DNA of 64,000 nucleotides from Natronosalvus halobius (GCF_024138145.1 NZ_CP099998.1:186001-250000); one strand, 5' to 3'; positions 1-8,514 are shown, counted from the first letter of the stretch. Numbers and translations: made by a program. The notes: generated from the letters alone by a model not told the origin.

Positions 1-941
1 TGGCGTTTGAACGTTTGAATCGTCTCATACCATGACATCAATGCGATGTTTCGCCCGTTCGATGACAAGCGGAGTAATCCTCGGGTATTCAGGTCTTCGA
101 GAAACACGGCGTCGAAATCGCGGGTGTATGCCCGAGCGAGTTTCTCGCGGAAGTCCTTGAACTTGTTTCGCAAGTCTTCGTATGCTTCGGCGAGTCGCCG
201 CCGCGCTTTCTCCCAGTTGTTCGACCCGTGGTCTTTGCCTGAGAGTTCGCGGTGGCGCTTGTCAATGCGTTTGATGTCCTCGCTGAACTCTGGCGGCGTC
301 ACAGCGATTCCGTCCGAGTCGTGCGTGAACGCGAGGATGCCAAGGTCGATGCCCACCGTGTCCTCGACGTCAATGGTCGAGGGCTCGGGTGGCTCTGGAT
401 ACTCTGGTTCCGTATCGAGGACGATACTGACAAACCATTTTCCCGATTTCTCCTGCTTGAGAATGACCTGTTTGATGTTGGCGTCGTCGGGAAGTGGACG
501 GTGATATTCGATGTCGAAGGTGCCGATTTTCGAGAGTTCCAGCGTCGCATGTCCATCCCGGCCCGTGTTACTATCCACGTCAAATCCGGATTGGTTGTAC
601 GTGACACTACGGAAATCGTGTGGCCGCTTCCACGTCAAGCCACCCACGTTATGCCCTCGCGTTTCGAGTTCGTCGAGTGCGTCTCTCGCCCAGTAGATGC
701 GCCGCACTGCCATTTGCAGGGCTTTCGAATGCGCTTCGACCCACTTGGGGAATTCGCCCTTCCACTCAGGAAGCTTGTTTTGTAGGGTTGTGTACGTTGG
801 TTTGTCGTGTTCGGGAGCCGGGTTGTAGTACTGGGTGAGCGCATGGTTGTAGACTTCCCGGTTGAGATTAATTTGATAGAGTGCTGACTCTTTGTCTTCC
901 TCAGTTTCAGGGTGCGCTCGGTACTTGACCGTCGGCTCCAC
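1..941 (-). CDS. tnpB: IS1341-type TnpB RNA-guided nuclease, 3' end beyond window
   Basis: About 313 codons read without interruption from a GTG at 941 to the window edge. The visible part carries the first RuvC acidic motif (GIDLGILAFTHDSDG, catalytic D) and the second (VFLEDLNTRGLL, catalytic E); the zinc-finger and last RuvC aspartate would lie outside the window. TnpB proteins are transposon-encoded nucleases guided by an RNA made from the element's end (family knowledge). No TnpA is visible beside it, so the element looks IS1341-type, although the other side cannot be seen. No ATG is available; the frame is closed by a stop about 25 codons upstream, so GTG is the only good start. It overlaps the end of the nucleotidyltransferase gene on the same strand, which suggests insertion into that gene. 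Confidence 0.9.
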   Translation of the reverse strand, partial: MEPTVKYRAHPETEEDKESALYQINLNREVYNHALTQYYNPAPEHDKPTYTTLQNKLPEWKGEFPKWVEAHSKALQMAVRRIYWARDALDELETRGHNVGGLTWKRPHDFRSVTYNQSGFDVDSNTGRDGHATLELSKIGTFDIEYHRPLPDDANIKQVILKQEKSGKWFVSIVLDTEPEYPEPPEPSTIDVEDTVGIDLGILAFTHDSDGIAVTPPEFSEDIKRIDKRHRELSGKDHGSNNWEKARRRLAEAYEDLRNKFKDFREKLARAYTRDFDAVFLEDLNTRGLLRLSSNGRNIALMSWYETIQTFKR

Positions 942-1512
942 TGTACGCAGTACTTCGGTTTGATGTGTCTAAATGCTGTTGGTCGAGGATGCTCTCGCAT
1001 TCATCCCCGGATACGGTGACCCGGGGAATTCTGCTGTTAGATTCTTTAAATCGTTCCTCGAAAGTAAAGTACAAGTGAAGTGCATCTTCGAAATCCTTCC
1101 CACTGAGACTGTCTGAAGCTTGTGCGAGCCGGAGTTTGTATGCAATTTGGAGTTCGAGCGGACTGATCTCGATCTGTCCTTCGTCGGAAGTAATCGTGAG
1201 GGCCTCGCGCTTAACATCGGTTGAGACGAACCATATCTCGAAGTTTGGATACATCTCTCCTTCTTCGGCAATCCAGATTCGGTTGCCTTCGCTCAACATC
1301 GAATACATCTCATCGAGCGGCATCGCCATCCTCCAATACCCATGGTTTTTGAGTTCAGTAACTGACTTCTGAGTCTCCATTTCGGATAACGGCTCCAGAA
1401 TGACGTCGATGTCCTCTGTCGATCGGGATCGCCTTGTAAGGATCGCGACGCTTCCACCGACGATAGCGTAGTCAACCTCGCAAGTGTCGAGTATAGAGGG
1501 CGCATGTAGCAC
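907..1512 (-). CDS. Nucleotidyltransferase-fold protein, C-terminus probably altered by the TnpB insertion
   Basis: The 201-residue product starts with a GTG that follows an upstream in-frame stop closely. Residues 14-40 contain the nucleotidyltransferase signature DYAIVGGSVAI...STEDIDVIL (GGS followed by DID), as in MNT/DUF6036-type enzymes, which in toxin-antitoxin or abortive-infection settings transfer NMP to a target (family knowledge; no activity is claimed here). The last 30 or so residues are encoded by DNA belonging to the TnpB element and look unlike the family, so the original C-terminus was probably lost. It lies 40 nt downstream of the broken endonuclease-like gene and probably shared its transcript. 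Confidence 0.65.
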   Translation of the reverse strand: MLHAPSILDTCEVDYAIVGGSVAILTRRSRSTEDIDVILEPLSEMETQKSVTELKNHGYWRMAMPLDEMYSMLSEGNRIWIAEEGEMYPNFEIWFVSTDVKREALTITSDEGQIEISPLELQIAYKLRLAQASDSLSGKDFEDALHLYFTFEERFKESNSRIPRVTVSGDECESILDQQHLDTSNRSTAYSGADGQVPSAP

Positions 1513-1551
1513 AGACGAAGCATGATTCAGCCGTTCCGATGAACCACCAGG

Positions 1552-2449
1552 TTACAATTCGAACTCTGCGAGGAGCGGGGCATGGTCGCTGTAGCGAAAC
1601 CCCTCGACATCGTAAAAGGCGTCGCATAGATCCAAATCAGTCGATGCGAAGATGTGGTCGAACCTCACTCCACTAACTTCCCCCCTCTGGAACATCTAAT
1701 GGGTCGTCCGTACGAGTCGCGTGGCTCACGTCCAACACATCGAGTTCACCGAACCCATGGATGGCTCGAAACGTATCGATTATTCCAGCGTGGCCCAATC
1801 CCTTGAGAATATTCAACTCGGCATTGCGCCACCGATGGCGAATTCTTGGGTCTTTGTCCTGGATATGCGTAATCGCCTGCCCGTCGCATAGTTCCTCGTC
1901 AGGAGTATTGAAATCACCCGCGAGTAGTCGAAGTCGTTCTTCGGAATCGACAATCCGTTGGAAGACTGTTTCGAGAATCTTGATCTTTTCTTCACCTTTC
2001 ATACTCCCGGGAACGGCTCTGACGTTCCAGCACTCGATCGTCTGACCCTCGACCTCGTAGTCAGTTACTAGAATTTTCTCTGGATAATGTGTGTTCAGAT
2101 TCTTCACATCCACGTCATCGAAGTCCTCCCCAAGGATATCAAGCGGTTTCCAAGTGAGCCCAGCTTCGCCTCGAACGGCGGTCAGATTGCCATTTGTATG
2201 CGAGATATCCTGGTGGGGTTGGACAGTACTGTCGCCCAGTTCCGATGCCCAATCGAGCGTGTCTTCGATTGTATGATAGCCAATCTCAGCGAGGTATTCG
2301 CGGATCTCGGTGCGATATCTGCTGACTTCCTGGAAGAACAGGATATCGGGTTGATCGTCGTATTCAGCAATGAAATCAATTTGATTCCGAACCCGCTCTC
2401 TGGGAGCACCCGGCCACGCACCCTGGATATTCCAGAAGAGGGCGATCAT
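1552..2449 (-). pseudogene. Endonuclease/exonuclease/phosphatase-family protein, frameshifted in a G run
   Basis: From the ATG at 2449 the protein begins MIALFWNIQG, the first EEP motif (N), followed by FFQEVS (E) and LLAGDFNTP (D, N). The frame ends at a TAG after PEGGS. Reading the six-G run there (1676-1681) as five Gs restores the frame, and the rest follows: a G-V-R-F-D-H-I-F-A segment and the final YSDHAPLLAEFEL motif, to a TAA at 1552-1554. So all catalytic motifs of an exonuclease III-like phosphodiesterase exist, split by one base. This may be a real mutation or a homopolymer sequencing error. An ATG further upstream exists but the family motif begins right at 2449. Substrate unknown. 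Confidence 0.8.
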
Positions 2450-2709
2450 AAGTGGTATGTTAAAAAACCAGTGATAATCAAGATTGGTCCGGCATTCTAT
2501 GAATCGTTGACAATAAGTCGTGGTGTACTTGCATCTCTGACCCCTCTCCAAGAAATCGCCGTCTATGGCCTCCCACGACAGAGCTTCCTCGATCCACGGG
2601 GACGAATAACAACGCCGCTGATGGACCGGACGAACGGCTCGAGGGCAACTGTGACGGGATGGAGCGGATTTACCCGAACTTGCGGTAACTGGTGGTCACG
2701 AGGTTGAAG

Positions 2710-3054
2710 CTAGCGAGCGTCGGCTGGCGGGTCGAGATACGTCTCCAGCTCGTCGATGACGGTCTGGACGAACGATTCATCGAGACGACCCTGTCGACGG
2801 ATGAGTGCAGCGTGCTTCGGTGACGCAACCGACCAGGGCGAGGCGTAGCTCTGGCGTGGCATTCCACCTTCCACCCAGTCAGAACCCTCGATTGGGACCG
2901 TTTCGTCGTGGGGAGTGGTCGTCAGCGTGACCGTCATATACTGTTCGTCGCCGAACGGGTGCGTGTCGTTGTTCAGGATCAGCCACGGACGCGGGTTCTC
3001 ACCCGACTTGAACGGATCCGGCCCCCAGACGACGTCCCCACGCTGATAGCTCAT
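2710..3054 (-). CDS. MazF/PemK-like growth-inhibitor toxin
   Basis: The 114-residue protein starts MSYQRGDVVWG and continues with a short beta-barrel layout (PRPWLILNN, EQYMTVTLTTTP, SYASPWSVASPKHAALI), typical of the PemK/MazF fold with its N-terminal RGDVVW strand. Family members cleave mRNA (known for the family, inferred here). The start overlaps the stop of the upstream HTH gene by 4 nt, the usual arrangement of an antitoxin followed by its toxin. Confidence 0.75.
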   Translation of the reverse strand: MSYQRGDVVWGPDPFKSGENPRPWLILNNDTHPFGDEQYMTVTLTTTPHDETVPIEGSDWVEGGMPRQSYASPWSVASPKHAALIRRQGRLDESFVQTVIDELETYLDPPADAR

Positions 3055-3416
3055 TCAGTCGCCTCGTCCTCGTCGTCGACTGCGTGCTCCAACCACTCGT
3101 CCATGTCTTCCTCGCCGAAGCGGTCATTGGCCGCCCGCGTACTCTCGAGCAAACTGATGTGCGCCGCGACGTCGTCATCCTCACCGAGCGCCCAGTAGGT
3201 GCCCTTATGCCGGACGAGTCCCCGATCCTCGAGCCGAGAGAGGACGACGCTGATGCTCCCCGCTTTGACGTCGGTCGCATCCCGAATTTCGCTTTGGGTG
3301 AACGCCTGATCGGGATGGGCAGCGAGAAACTGCATGACGCGATCGGCGTTCGTCTCCCCGGAGTGCTGGAGGCGGTCCTCGGGGGAAGATTCGAACGTCT
3401 CGATGTCGATGGGCAT
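3051..3416 (-). CDS. Winged-helix protein, probable antitoxin for the MazF-like toxin
   Basis: The 121-residue acidic protein has a winged helix at about residues 25-75 (ADRVMQFLAAHPDQAFTQSEI...SVVLSRLEDRGLVRHKGTYWAL), of the MarR-like haloarchaeal type. The acidic tail (MDEWLEHAVDDEDEATE) could bind the basic toxin. It is coupled by a 4-nt overlap to the downstream MazF-like gene. Inferred role: DNA-binding antitoxin that autoregulates the pair. Confidence 0.75.
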   Translation of the reverse strand: MPIDIETFESSPEDRLQHSGETNADRVMQFLAAHPDQAFTQSEIRDATDVKAGSISVVLSRLEDRGLVRHKGTYWALGEDDDVAAHISLLESTRAANDRFGEEDMDEWLEHAVDDEDEATE

Positions 3417-3507
3417 ATGTATTGATTGTCCCTGTATGTATTAGATGTATCGACGTATTCCTGAGCCAATTCGGGCTCGCTGATTTACTGGGAGTGGGCT
3501 GGTCGGG

Positions 3508-3834
3508 CTATTCATCGACGACATGTGTTTCGAGGTCCCGTGTCCAATACGTCACGGGGCCAGTAGGGCTACAGCGAACACACAGCTGCAAGGGCCCTTC
3601 GAGATGCCCGAGTTCAACACGAAATCGCGTGAGTGCAGTGAGCGTGTCGACGACGAGGCCACAGCTATCACAGGCGTGGTGATCACGCTCGCCGAGATTG
3701 GGATGCTCCTGGTCGGCACAGTCGACGCAGATGGGATGCGAAACTTGCTCATCTTTACCCCAGGTAATGGCGATGCCACGCTCCGACCCGGGAAGCGCAT
3801 CGCAGAACGCACATCCCGAAAGCGTCTGCTGCAT
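3508..3834 (-). CDS. Cysteine-rich haloarchaeal zinc-binding protein, unknown function
   Basis: The 108-residue protein has four cysteine pairs: CAFC, CVDC, CDSC and CVRC, with histidines between them (HPICVDC, DHHACDSC). This suggests two zinc sites. No enzyme motif is visible. Its ATG shares one base with the TAA of the upstream gene, so the two are translationally coupled. Small zinc proteins of this sort are common on haloarchaeal plasmids (general knowledge); the role is not known. Confidence 0.65.
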   Translation of the reverse strand: MQQTLSGCAFCDALPGSERGIAITWGKDEQVSHPICVDCADQEHPNLGERDHHACDSCGLVVDTLTALTRFRVELGHLEGPLQLCVRCSPTGPVTYWTRDLETHVVDE

Positions 3835-4124
3835 TACGACGTCTCCTCGTCGGCATCACGGCCAGCTGTCCACCCACGATGGAAGACAGCCAACTGCTGA
3901 ATTGAGTCGAAGGCTTCGCCGCTTGGCTCATGGACCAGCACTCGTTGTTCGGCGACCGCCGTCACGACGCCGACGTCGACGAGGTCACTGACGAGGTGCC
4001 GCGCGGTCATCTCGTCGACGTCCGCTGTCGACACCCGGGCCGTATCCCGGTCCTGTGTGAAAAGTTTGGTTTCGAATCGTTCGTGATCGTCTGATCTGTC
4101 GTCAAGGATGTCTGGATCAGTCAT
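3834..4124 (-). CDS. Small acidic haloarchaeal protein, possible winged helix
   Basis: The 96-residue protein starts at the ATG at 4124 (MTDPDILDDRSDDHERFETK). Residues 35-80 (TADVDEMTARHLVSDLVDVGVVTAVAEQRVLVHEPSGEAFDS) read like a degenerate winged helix. A longer frame exists upstream but is rich in arginine and serine and unlike haloarchaeal coding. It is first in a two-gene unit with the zinc protein; the TTAACCAAC inverted repeat lies 111 nt upstream of the start. I do not recognise a named family with certainty. Confidence 0.55.
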   Translation of the reverse strand: MTDPDILDDRSDDHERFETKLFTQDRDTARVSTADVDEMTARHLVSDLVDVGVVTAVAEQRVLVHEPSGEAFDSIQQLAVFHRGWTAGRDADEETS

Positions 4125-4234
4125 GGAACTCACATCTCGGCACGCTCTCGAGCGCGCCTCGCGCCTCGCGGCGCCGACAGACTCATCGTCGGGAACAGGT
4201 GAGGAGAATGAAGCAGGACTCTGAACTCGAGAGA

Positions 4235-4277
4235 TTAACCAACGGTTTGGGATCCTCTCGCGGGAATTGTTGGTTAA
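4235..4277. repeat. TTAACCAAC inverted repeat, copy 1 (25-nt spacer)
   Basis: The perfect 9-bp arms TTAACCAAC (4235-4243) and GTTGGTTAA (4269-4277) are separated by 25 nt. The same arms occur at 26017-26056 and 54907-54946. The site is in the upstream region of the 4124-3508 gene pair, so it could be an operator for a dimeric regulator. Confidence 0.75.
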
Positions 4278-4704
4278 ACCAGTCGCCCGTCTGCAGTACT
4301 GAAGAAGAGAACACAAACCCCGAAAGAAAGGCTCTGTTGAAACCCTCAGTGAGTGATAGGATTGAACCGCTGTGCTGAATATAGAGGATTAGTGCAGCAC
4401 GACAACTCTGTTTGTTTCACCTCGAAAGCAGTGAACCATCCACTCACAATACGTGCGCAGGAATCGGTACTTCAATACCCGGGATGTCGGCAATCCTGCA
4501 TGCTTTGGAACCGGTTATATGATTTGGTAATACTCATAGGCACGCGGTTGAAGGGTGAATGGCCTTTAAAAACGACGCACCACTGCCACCTCCCATTCGA
4601 GGGACAACCACGCCCTTCACTTCCTCATACGAGAATGGTGACAATAAAATCAGTTATTACTCCGGTGAGTCTTTCGGCCTGAGAGGATTCCACCAGAGTA
4701 CTGC
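4278..4704. other. Non-coding stretch
   Basis: No convincing gene. A short inverted repeat GTGCTGAATATAGAG...GTGCAGCAC at 4372-4400 resembles the end of the 67-nt repeat family found at 44-50 kb. A GGCTCTGTTGAAA sequence at 4330 resembles an IS6-type terminal repeat. An open frame on the plus strand at 4353-4682 has no haloarchaeal composition and is not called. Confidence 0.5.
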
Positions 4705-4869
4705 TTACTGACTGTCCTTAATCTCGACAAACGATCGGCTGCCGCATCGACAATGGGGATAGTTCCCGACGCGTTTTATGTCCCCCTCAGGGAACCGGAT
4801 GGCTGGATAGACGGCTTCACAGTTAGTACAGATCGCAACTATCTCTTCACCAATCCGCTTCTCTTTCAT
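4705..4869 (-). CDS. Short zinc-ribbon protein
   Basis: This 54-codon gene begins MKEKRIGEEIVAICTNCEAV and has two zinc-knuckle pairs, CTNC and CRC, with a histidine (PHCRC) in the second. It runs from the ATG at 4869 to a TAA at 4705. Its size and layout match the small zinc proteins common in haloarchaea. Function unknown; it may bind nucleic acid or a protein partner. Confidence 0.6.
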   Translation of the reverse strand: MKEKRIGEEIVAICTNCEAVYPAIRFPEGDIKRVGNYPHCRCGSRSFVEIKDSQ

Positions 4870-4949
4870 TGAAGGACGTGGCACAACAGCCCAAATACTG
4901 TTTGTGTCTCTCTACGATTCCTGACCTGATACCTATATCACCAGTACTG

Positions 4950-5225
4950 TCACAAATCAACGTACTGAGCTTCCCATTCGTGGCGTTCCTGAATCTGTTG
5001 TATTCCGGCGTCGGCCAGCGCATAGTAATTTGTTCGTCGATCACGTTGCCCTTTCTCGACTAGTTCCCTGTTGACCAGCGTGTCGAGATTCGGGTAGAGC
5101 CGCCCATGATTGATCTCGGTGCTGTAATACTGTCCCACTTCTTCTTTTACCATCGTTCCGGAGGGCTGGTCGGCACCGGCGATCACGTACAACAGGTCTC
5201 GCTGAAATCCTGTGAGGTCGTGCAT
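4950..5225 (-). CDS. PadR-family transcriptional regulator
   Basis: About 91 residues from the ATG at 5225 (MHDLTGFQRDLLYVIAG). It has the PadR winged helix including the hallmark NHGRLYPNLDTLVNRELVEKG, followed by RRTNYYALADAGIQ for the wing. A GTG six codons upstream is an alternative start. Upstream, TTAC-N9-GTAA at about 5242-5258 is a possible autoregulatory operator. A second PadR protein with the same hallmark is encoded at 53961-54341. Confidence 0.85.
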   Translation of the reverse strand: MHDLTGFQRDLLYVIAGADQPSGTMVKEEVGQYYSTEINHGRLYPNLDTLVNRELVEKGQRDRRTNYYALADAGIQQIQERHEWEAQYVDL

Positions 5226-5258
5226 GATACCGAATTCCGCCACTTACCAACTAATTGT

Positions 5259-5605
5259 AATACCGGGCATACACACCCGATTGCACGGGTATCGAAGCGT
5301 CTAACCGATTGTACGAGGAGATGAATAATGGTCGGTATCGCTCTGTGTGCCACTCCAATCCGTTGAATTCGTCGTCGCCTTCACTGAAACTGCTACTCCA
5401 CAGAGCCGTCGAAGCACAGATCGTGGGCGAGGAAGCGTTCGGGTTTCTGGCTGCAAGAATCAGTTCCGACTTCGCTTCTTGACCACTCGAAGCAGTCCGT
5501 GAAATCGGCATTCAACTGGGTAGCGGTACGTTTGAGACAAATACCTAACCATTTGGGACACAGGTTCAAATACAGCGGTGCTGACAGCCACTGTAGTGCA
5601 TTCCG
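5259..5605. other. Non-coding stretch
   Basis: No gene recognised. The short open frames on the minus strand have serine- and arginine-rich translations and no match to a known family. The stretch separates the PadR gene from the divergent HalOD1 gene and probably holds the HalOD1 promoter. Confidence 0.4.
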
Positions 5606-5908
5606 ATGACCCCAGGGTATGAGGAATTCGACTACGATTCATCCACCGTGGTCGAACACAGATGTGGTGAATCGACCCCGGCTAGTATCGCCGTCGTCCA
5701 GGCAATTGGGGCGATTGAAGGGGTTGATCCAACAGAGGCACCGGAAGAGCTTGGCTTCACCCTCTACGACCACGTAGATCCCGAAGCCCTCGATGCGATG
5801 GTCGAAGATGGAAGTCGCACGGGTGGAGTCACCATTGAATTCTCACTCGAAGGCCATCGTGTCTTGATCACGGACACCGGTCTCATCCGGGTGCAACCAA
5901 CGGAGTAA
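5606..5908 (+). CDS. HalOD1 output-domain protein
   Basis: The 100-residue protein follows the haloarchaeal output domain 1 pattern: STPASIAVVQAIGAIEGVDPTEAPE, then LYDHVDPEALDAMVED, then TIEFSLEGHRVLITDTGLIRV. The domain often sits at the output end of haloarchaeal signalling proteins or stands alone; its biochemical role is not known. It is followed 237 nt later by a winged-helix gene. The same pairing occurs at 45283-46172, and a broken HalOD1 copy is at 53387-53657. Confidence 0.85.
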   Translation: MTPGYEEFDYDSSTVVEHRCGESTPASIAVVQAIGAIEGVDPTEAPEELGFTLYDHVDPEALDAMVEDGSRTGGVTIEFSLEGHRVLITDTGLIRVQPTE

Positions 5909-6144
5909 CTAGGGGTCAAAGCCAGACAGTTCCATCCTCACAAGAGACATCTCTCAGCAGCACTATCTTACATTAAGATGGTCTAGAACGGTACACCCCC
6001 TCGTTTTCGTCTTGCCGTGATCGTGTGGTCGAGTAATGGAGCAGGAGTGGATTGTTAATAGGTACCAGACGACAATTATAATTAAGACAACACTTATGTG
6101 GCAGACGCACGTCAGACACGATATCTCATCGGGGGGATAGAAGA

Positions 6145-6480
6145 ATGGGAAATCAACACTCAATCCAGTCCGCTAGAGCAGACGAATTGCTACTAGTAGT
6201 CGCCAACCACTACTGCCGTAGCCTCCTGTTTACCCTCCTCAATTCGTCTGAGTCAGTCATGTCACTTGATGCCCTTGCAATCACGCTTGGTCAGGGGAGT
6301 CACGAAAGCGAAGAACACATCGCCGTTCAATTACGCCATTCAACGCTCCCCCGCCTCAGCGAGAGCGGACTCATTGAGTATGACGCGAGGAGTCAAACGA
6401 TTCGATACTGGGGGAACCCGATGGTTGAGGAGGTGTTAGAGACGATTTCAGAATTCCCCACACAGCACGTCGAGATCTAA
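6145..6480 (+). CDS. Haloarchaeal winged-helix protein (DUF7344-like)
   Basis: The 111-residue protein carries one winged helix (YCRSLLFTLLNSSESVMSLDALAITL...VQLRHSTLPRLSESGLIEYDARSQTIRY), a pattern common in haloarchaeal regulators with HHxHLPxL-type recognition helices, here RHSTLPRL. A strong purine run GGGGGGAT lies about 7 nt before the ATG and fixes the start. Upstream is an A/T-rich stretch (ACAATTATAATTAAG near 6068) that could hold the promoter. It is likely a transcription regulator linked to the HalOD1 gene. Confidence 0.75.
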   Translation: MGNQHSIQSARADELLLVVANHYCRSLLFTLLNSSESVMSLDALAITLGQGSHESEEHIAVQLRHSTLPRLSESGLIEYDARSQTIRYWGNPMVEEVLETISEFPTQHVEI

Positions 6481-6713
6481 CCATTTTAGCACTTTCGGGA
6501 GAGGAACGCAGTTACTTGCTACGAACTCTATTGACCGGCAACAGGAAGTTCCTCCTGTGAAGTGTTCTCTGTTGGTTTCTGAAGATGAGCGAACTACCCG
6601 ACTCCTCTCAGAAGTGACGTGACCGAAGATGCAGTGAATCACCGCTGTTTCTTCTATCAAGTTAGTGCTGAATCATCCGACCAGGTGACCTGCGCATGGA
6701 ACGCTATTAGAAG

Positions 6714-6983
6714 ATGGGTGGGAGTTTTATGGACTCTGTTCGAGTATTAAACACAATGGCTCTTCAGGAGGTTTTGGGACCGGACTCCCTCAATCAAATT
6801 GTCTACGTTATTCTTTTGTGGGCTATCATCGTGTTCGCGTCTACTTTCATCTTCGACGAGCAAATTGTGCGGTTAGAGACGGTCATTGGAACAGCGGTCC
6901 TCCTTGTATGGGTCGTGTGGGGCGTTTATTATCGCCTTGAGCAGGTACAACAGGAGCGATATCGACGAAAAAGAAACCGTTGA
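6714..6983 (+). CDS. Small two-helix membrane protein
   Basis: The 89-residue product has two hydrophobic segments, at about 28-47 (IVYVILLWAIIVFASTFIF) and 57-76 (VIGTAVLLVWVVWGVYY). A basic tail (RYRRKRNR) puts the C-terminus in the cytoplasm. An internal ATG at 6729 is an equally good start. No family recognised; it stands alone between the winged-helix gene and a convergent SnoaL-like gene. Confidence 0.6.
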   Translation: MGGSFMDSVRVLNTMALQEVLGPDSLNQIVYVILLWAIIVFASTFIFDEQIVRLETVIGTAVLLVWVVWGVYYRLEQVQQERYRRKRNR

Positions 6984-7191
6984 CCATACCTTATGGTGAC
7001 CTCCATGAGCAAACTGTTCTGAGCGATCACCAACTTCGCAAATTCGGCTGGATCTCGTGCCGCATTCGCGCTATGAGTTCAGCAGTCGCTGAACAAACAA
7101 TCCGATTCCTGCCAGAAAGGACGTGACCAACTCAGAGATTGTCTGTCCTCAGTTCGGTCAGGAATGACGCAACACCGATGTTCGTGGTAGT

Positions 7192-7599
7192 TCACGCTTC
7201 GAGCGCGGCGTTGAACAACGCGGTGTCAGCGTATGATCTCCACTGAATGATCTTCCCCTCCTCGAAATCGAAGACGTGCGCGTTCGGGTATTCGACTGAC
7301 TTTCCCGTCTTGGTAGACGTACCACTCCAAGTGAGAAGTACAACAACGGTATCATCGTCCTCAACGTACCGCTCTGGGGCGACCGAAACATCCTCCCACT
7401 CAGTTCCTACCCTGGAAAAGACGTTCTCAACAATCTCGTCGAATCCGTGGTGTGTTCCCCCGCCAGCAATCCCCTTTGGTTCGTGTAACTCCACATCTGG
7501 ATCCATGATGTTTCGTATGGCCTCGAAATCACCCTTGCCAAACGAATCGTATAGTTCCTGTACTCTCTCGGTATTGGGCTTCTCTGTCTCTCCAGGCAT
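7192..7599 (-). CDS. SnoaL-like / NTF2-fold protein
   Basis: The 135-residue protein has the NTF2-like layout: VQELYDSFGKGDFEAIRNIMDPDVELHEP, then GFDEIVENVFSRVG, then VVVLLTWSGTSTKTGKSVEYPNAHVFDFEEGKIIQWRSYADT. SnoaL-like proteins include cyclases, isomerases and many without known substrate. No catalytic assignment is possible from the sequence. The start MPGETEK is well placed and the gene appears monocistronic. Confidence 0.8.
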   Translation of the reverse strand: MPGETEKPNTERVQELYDSFGKGDFEAIRNIMDPDVELHEPKGIAGGGTHHGFDEIVENVFSRVGTEWEDVSVAPERYVEDDDTVVVLLTWSGTSTKTGKSVEYPNAHVFDFEEGKIIQWRSYADTALFNAALEA

Positions 7600-7791
7600 A
7601 TCACCATAGACGATAGCCGAACCTATAGCCTCATGGTGGGCATGCCATCATGCGCATCGACCCAGTAATTGGTGGGAACATTGACCGAGTTAACACTGTT
7701 ACCAACACAGATTAGACAGGGAAGCACACCGAGAGGATCCCTGCGATCACTGTCTATATCATTTTTTGACGATTCGCTCCGGCCGACCCTC

Positions 7792-7867
7792 GATGCTGCA
7801 TATGCGCTCTGTATTCAGCACGCAGTTCTTATTAGGATTGAAGAATTTCAACAAAACCGAAAGACAG
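7792..7867 (-). repeat. Degenerate reverse-oriented copy related to the 67-nt repeat ends
   Basis: On the minus strand this reads GTGCTGAATACAGAGCGCAT, preceded by TTGAAATTCTT. Both resemble the region at about 42690-42745 (TGAAATTCTT...GTGCTGAATACACAGCG). It is probably a decayed mobile-element end. The surrounding 7600-7877 stretch contains no gene I can support. Confidence 0.4.
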
Positions 7868-7877
7868 GGATCTGCCT

Positions 7878-8138
7878 CTATCGAGCGACTGCACTGAGTA
7901 CGATGGTTAGCCGTCGCATTTCGGCACTCAGTTCGGTCGAACGCAGGGACGCCTGTGGTCCAAGATTCGCTCCAGTTGGACCTGCGACCGCTTTCGCCTG
8001 CTCGAGTTCGTGGCGTTCTCGCTGGGCCTGTCGTTCGAGGACAGCTGCCCGTCGACGACGATCGATTCTCCGTTCGTCGTCGACGTCGTCGTCTTCGATC
8101 GTGAAGCGCTTGCCACGGTGGTCGATCTGGTCGAGCAT
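7878..8138 (-). CDS. Small charged haloarchaeal protein
   Basis: The 86-residue protein starts MLDQIDHRGKRFTIEDDDVDDERRIDRRRR and has a long charged helix (VLERQAQRERHELEQAK). Its ATG overlaps the TGA of the zinc-finger gene upstream (TGATG), so the two are coupled. No family recognised. The C-terminal part (SLRSTELSAEMRRLTIVLSAVAR) is unusual for a haloarchaeal protein, so the true end may have changed. Confidence 0.5.
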   Translation of the reverse strand: MLDQIDHRGKRFTIEDDDVDDERRIDRRRRAAVLERQAQRERHELEQAKAVAGPTGANLGPQASLRSTELSAEMRRLTIVLSAVAR

Positions 8139-8293
8139 CAGTACGCATCCTCCGGAACTGCGTCTCGAGCGTCCGCCTGCAGGTGCTCGTAGCGGACTTC
8201 ACAGCTATCCGAACAGAACCGGCCAGCGTATCCGGCTCGATCTCGGGTACGTCTCGTACAGGTCGGTACTCGACACTCAGTACACCTGGTCAT
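8138..8293 (-). CDS. Short zinc-finger protein
   Basis: This 51-residue protein begins MTRCTECRVPTC and contains CTEC plus RFCSDSCEVRYEHLQADARD, a treble-clef-like cysteine set. An in-frame stop lies just upstream, fixing the ATG at 8293. It is coupled to the downstream charged protein through a TGATG overlap. Function not known. Confidence 0.6.
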   Translation of the reverse strand: MTRCTECRVPTCTRRTRDRAGYAGRFCSDSCEVRYEHLQADARDAVPEDAY

Positions 8294-8514
8294 GTGGCGA
8301 TCCCTCGCTTCAGGAACCGGGTCGTTGCAGCGTCTGGCGACGCTGGTGCTACGTTGCTTGATCGCATGGATGTCTGCGAGCGGCTTCAGTCGGGCCCCCG
8401 CACCCCTCCCGGGGCGGATAAACTATCTCGAGCGGACGACCTGGTCACCTCTCAGTCACCGGTTGAACGTCCCATTAAATCGCACACTCTCTAACAACCC
8501 CCTCACGTAGAAAG

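Noticed and set aside
4353-4682. A 109-codon plus-strand frame.
   Set aside because: Composition is unlike haloarchaeal coding DNA and it contains a repeat-like segment; no motif.
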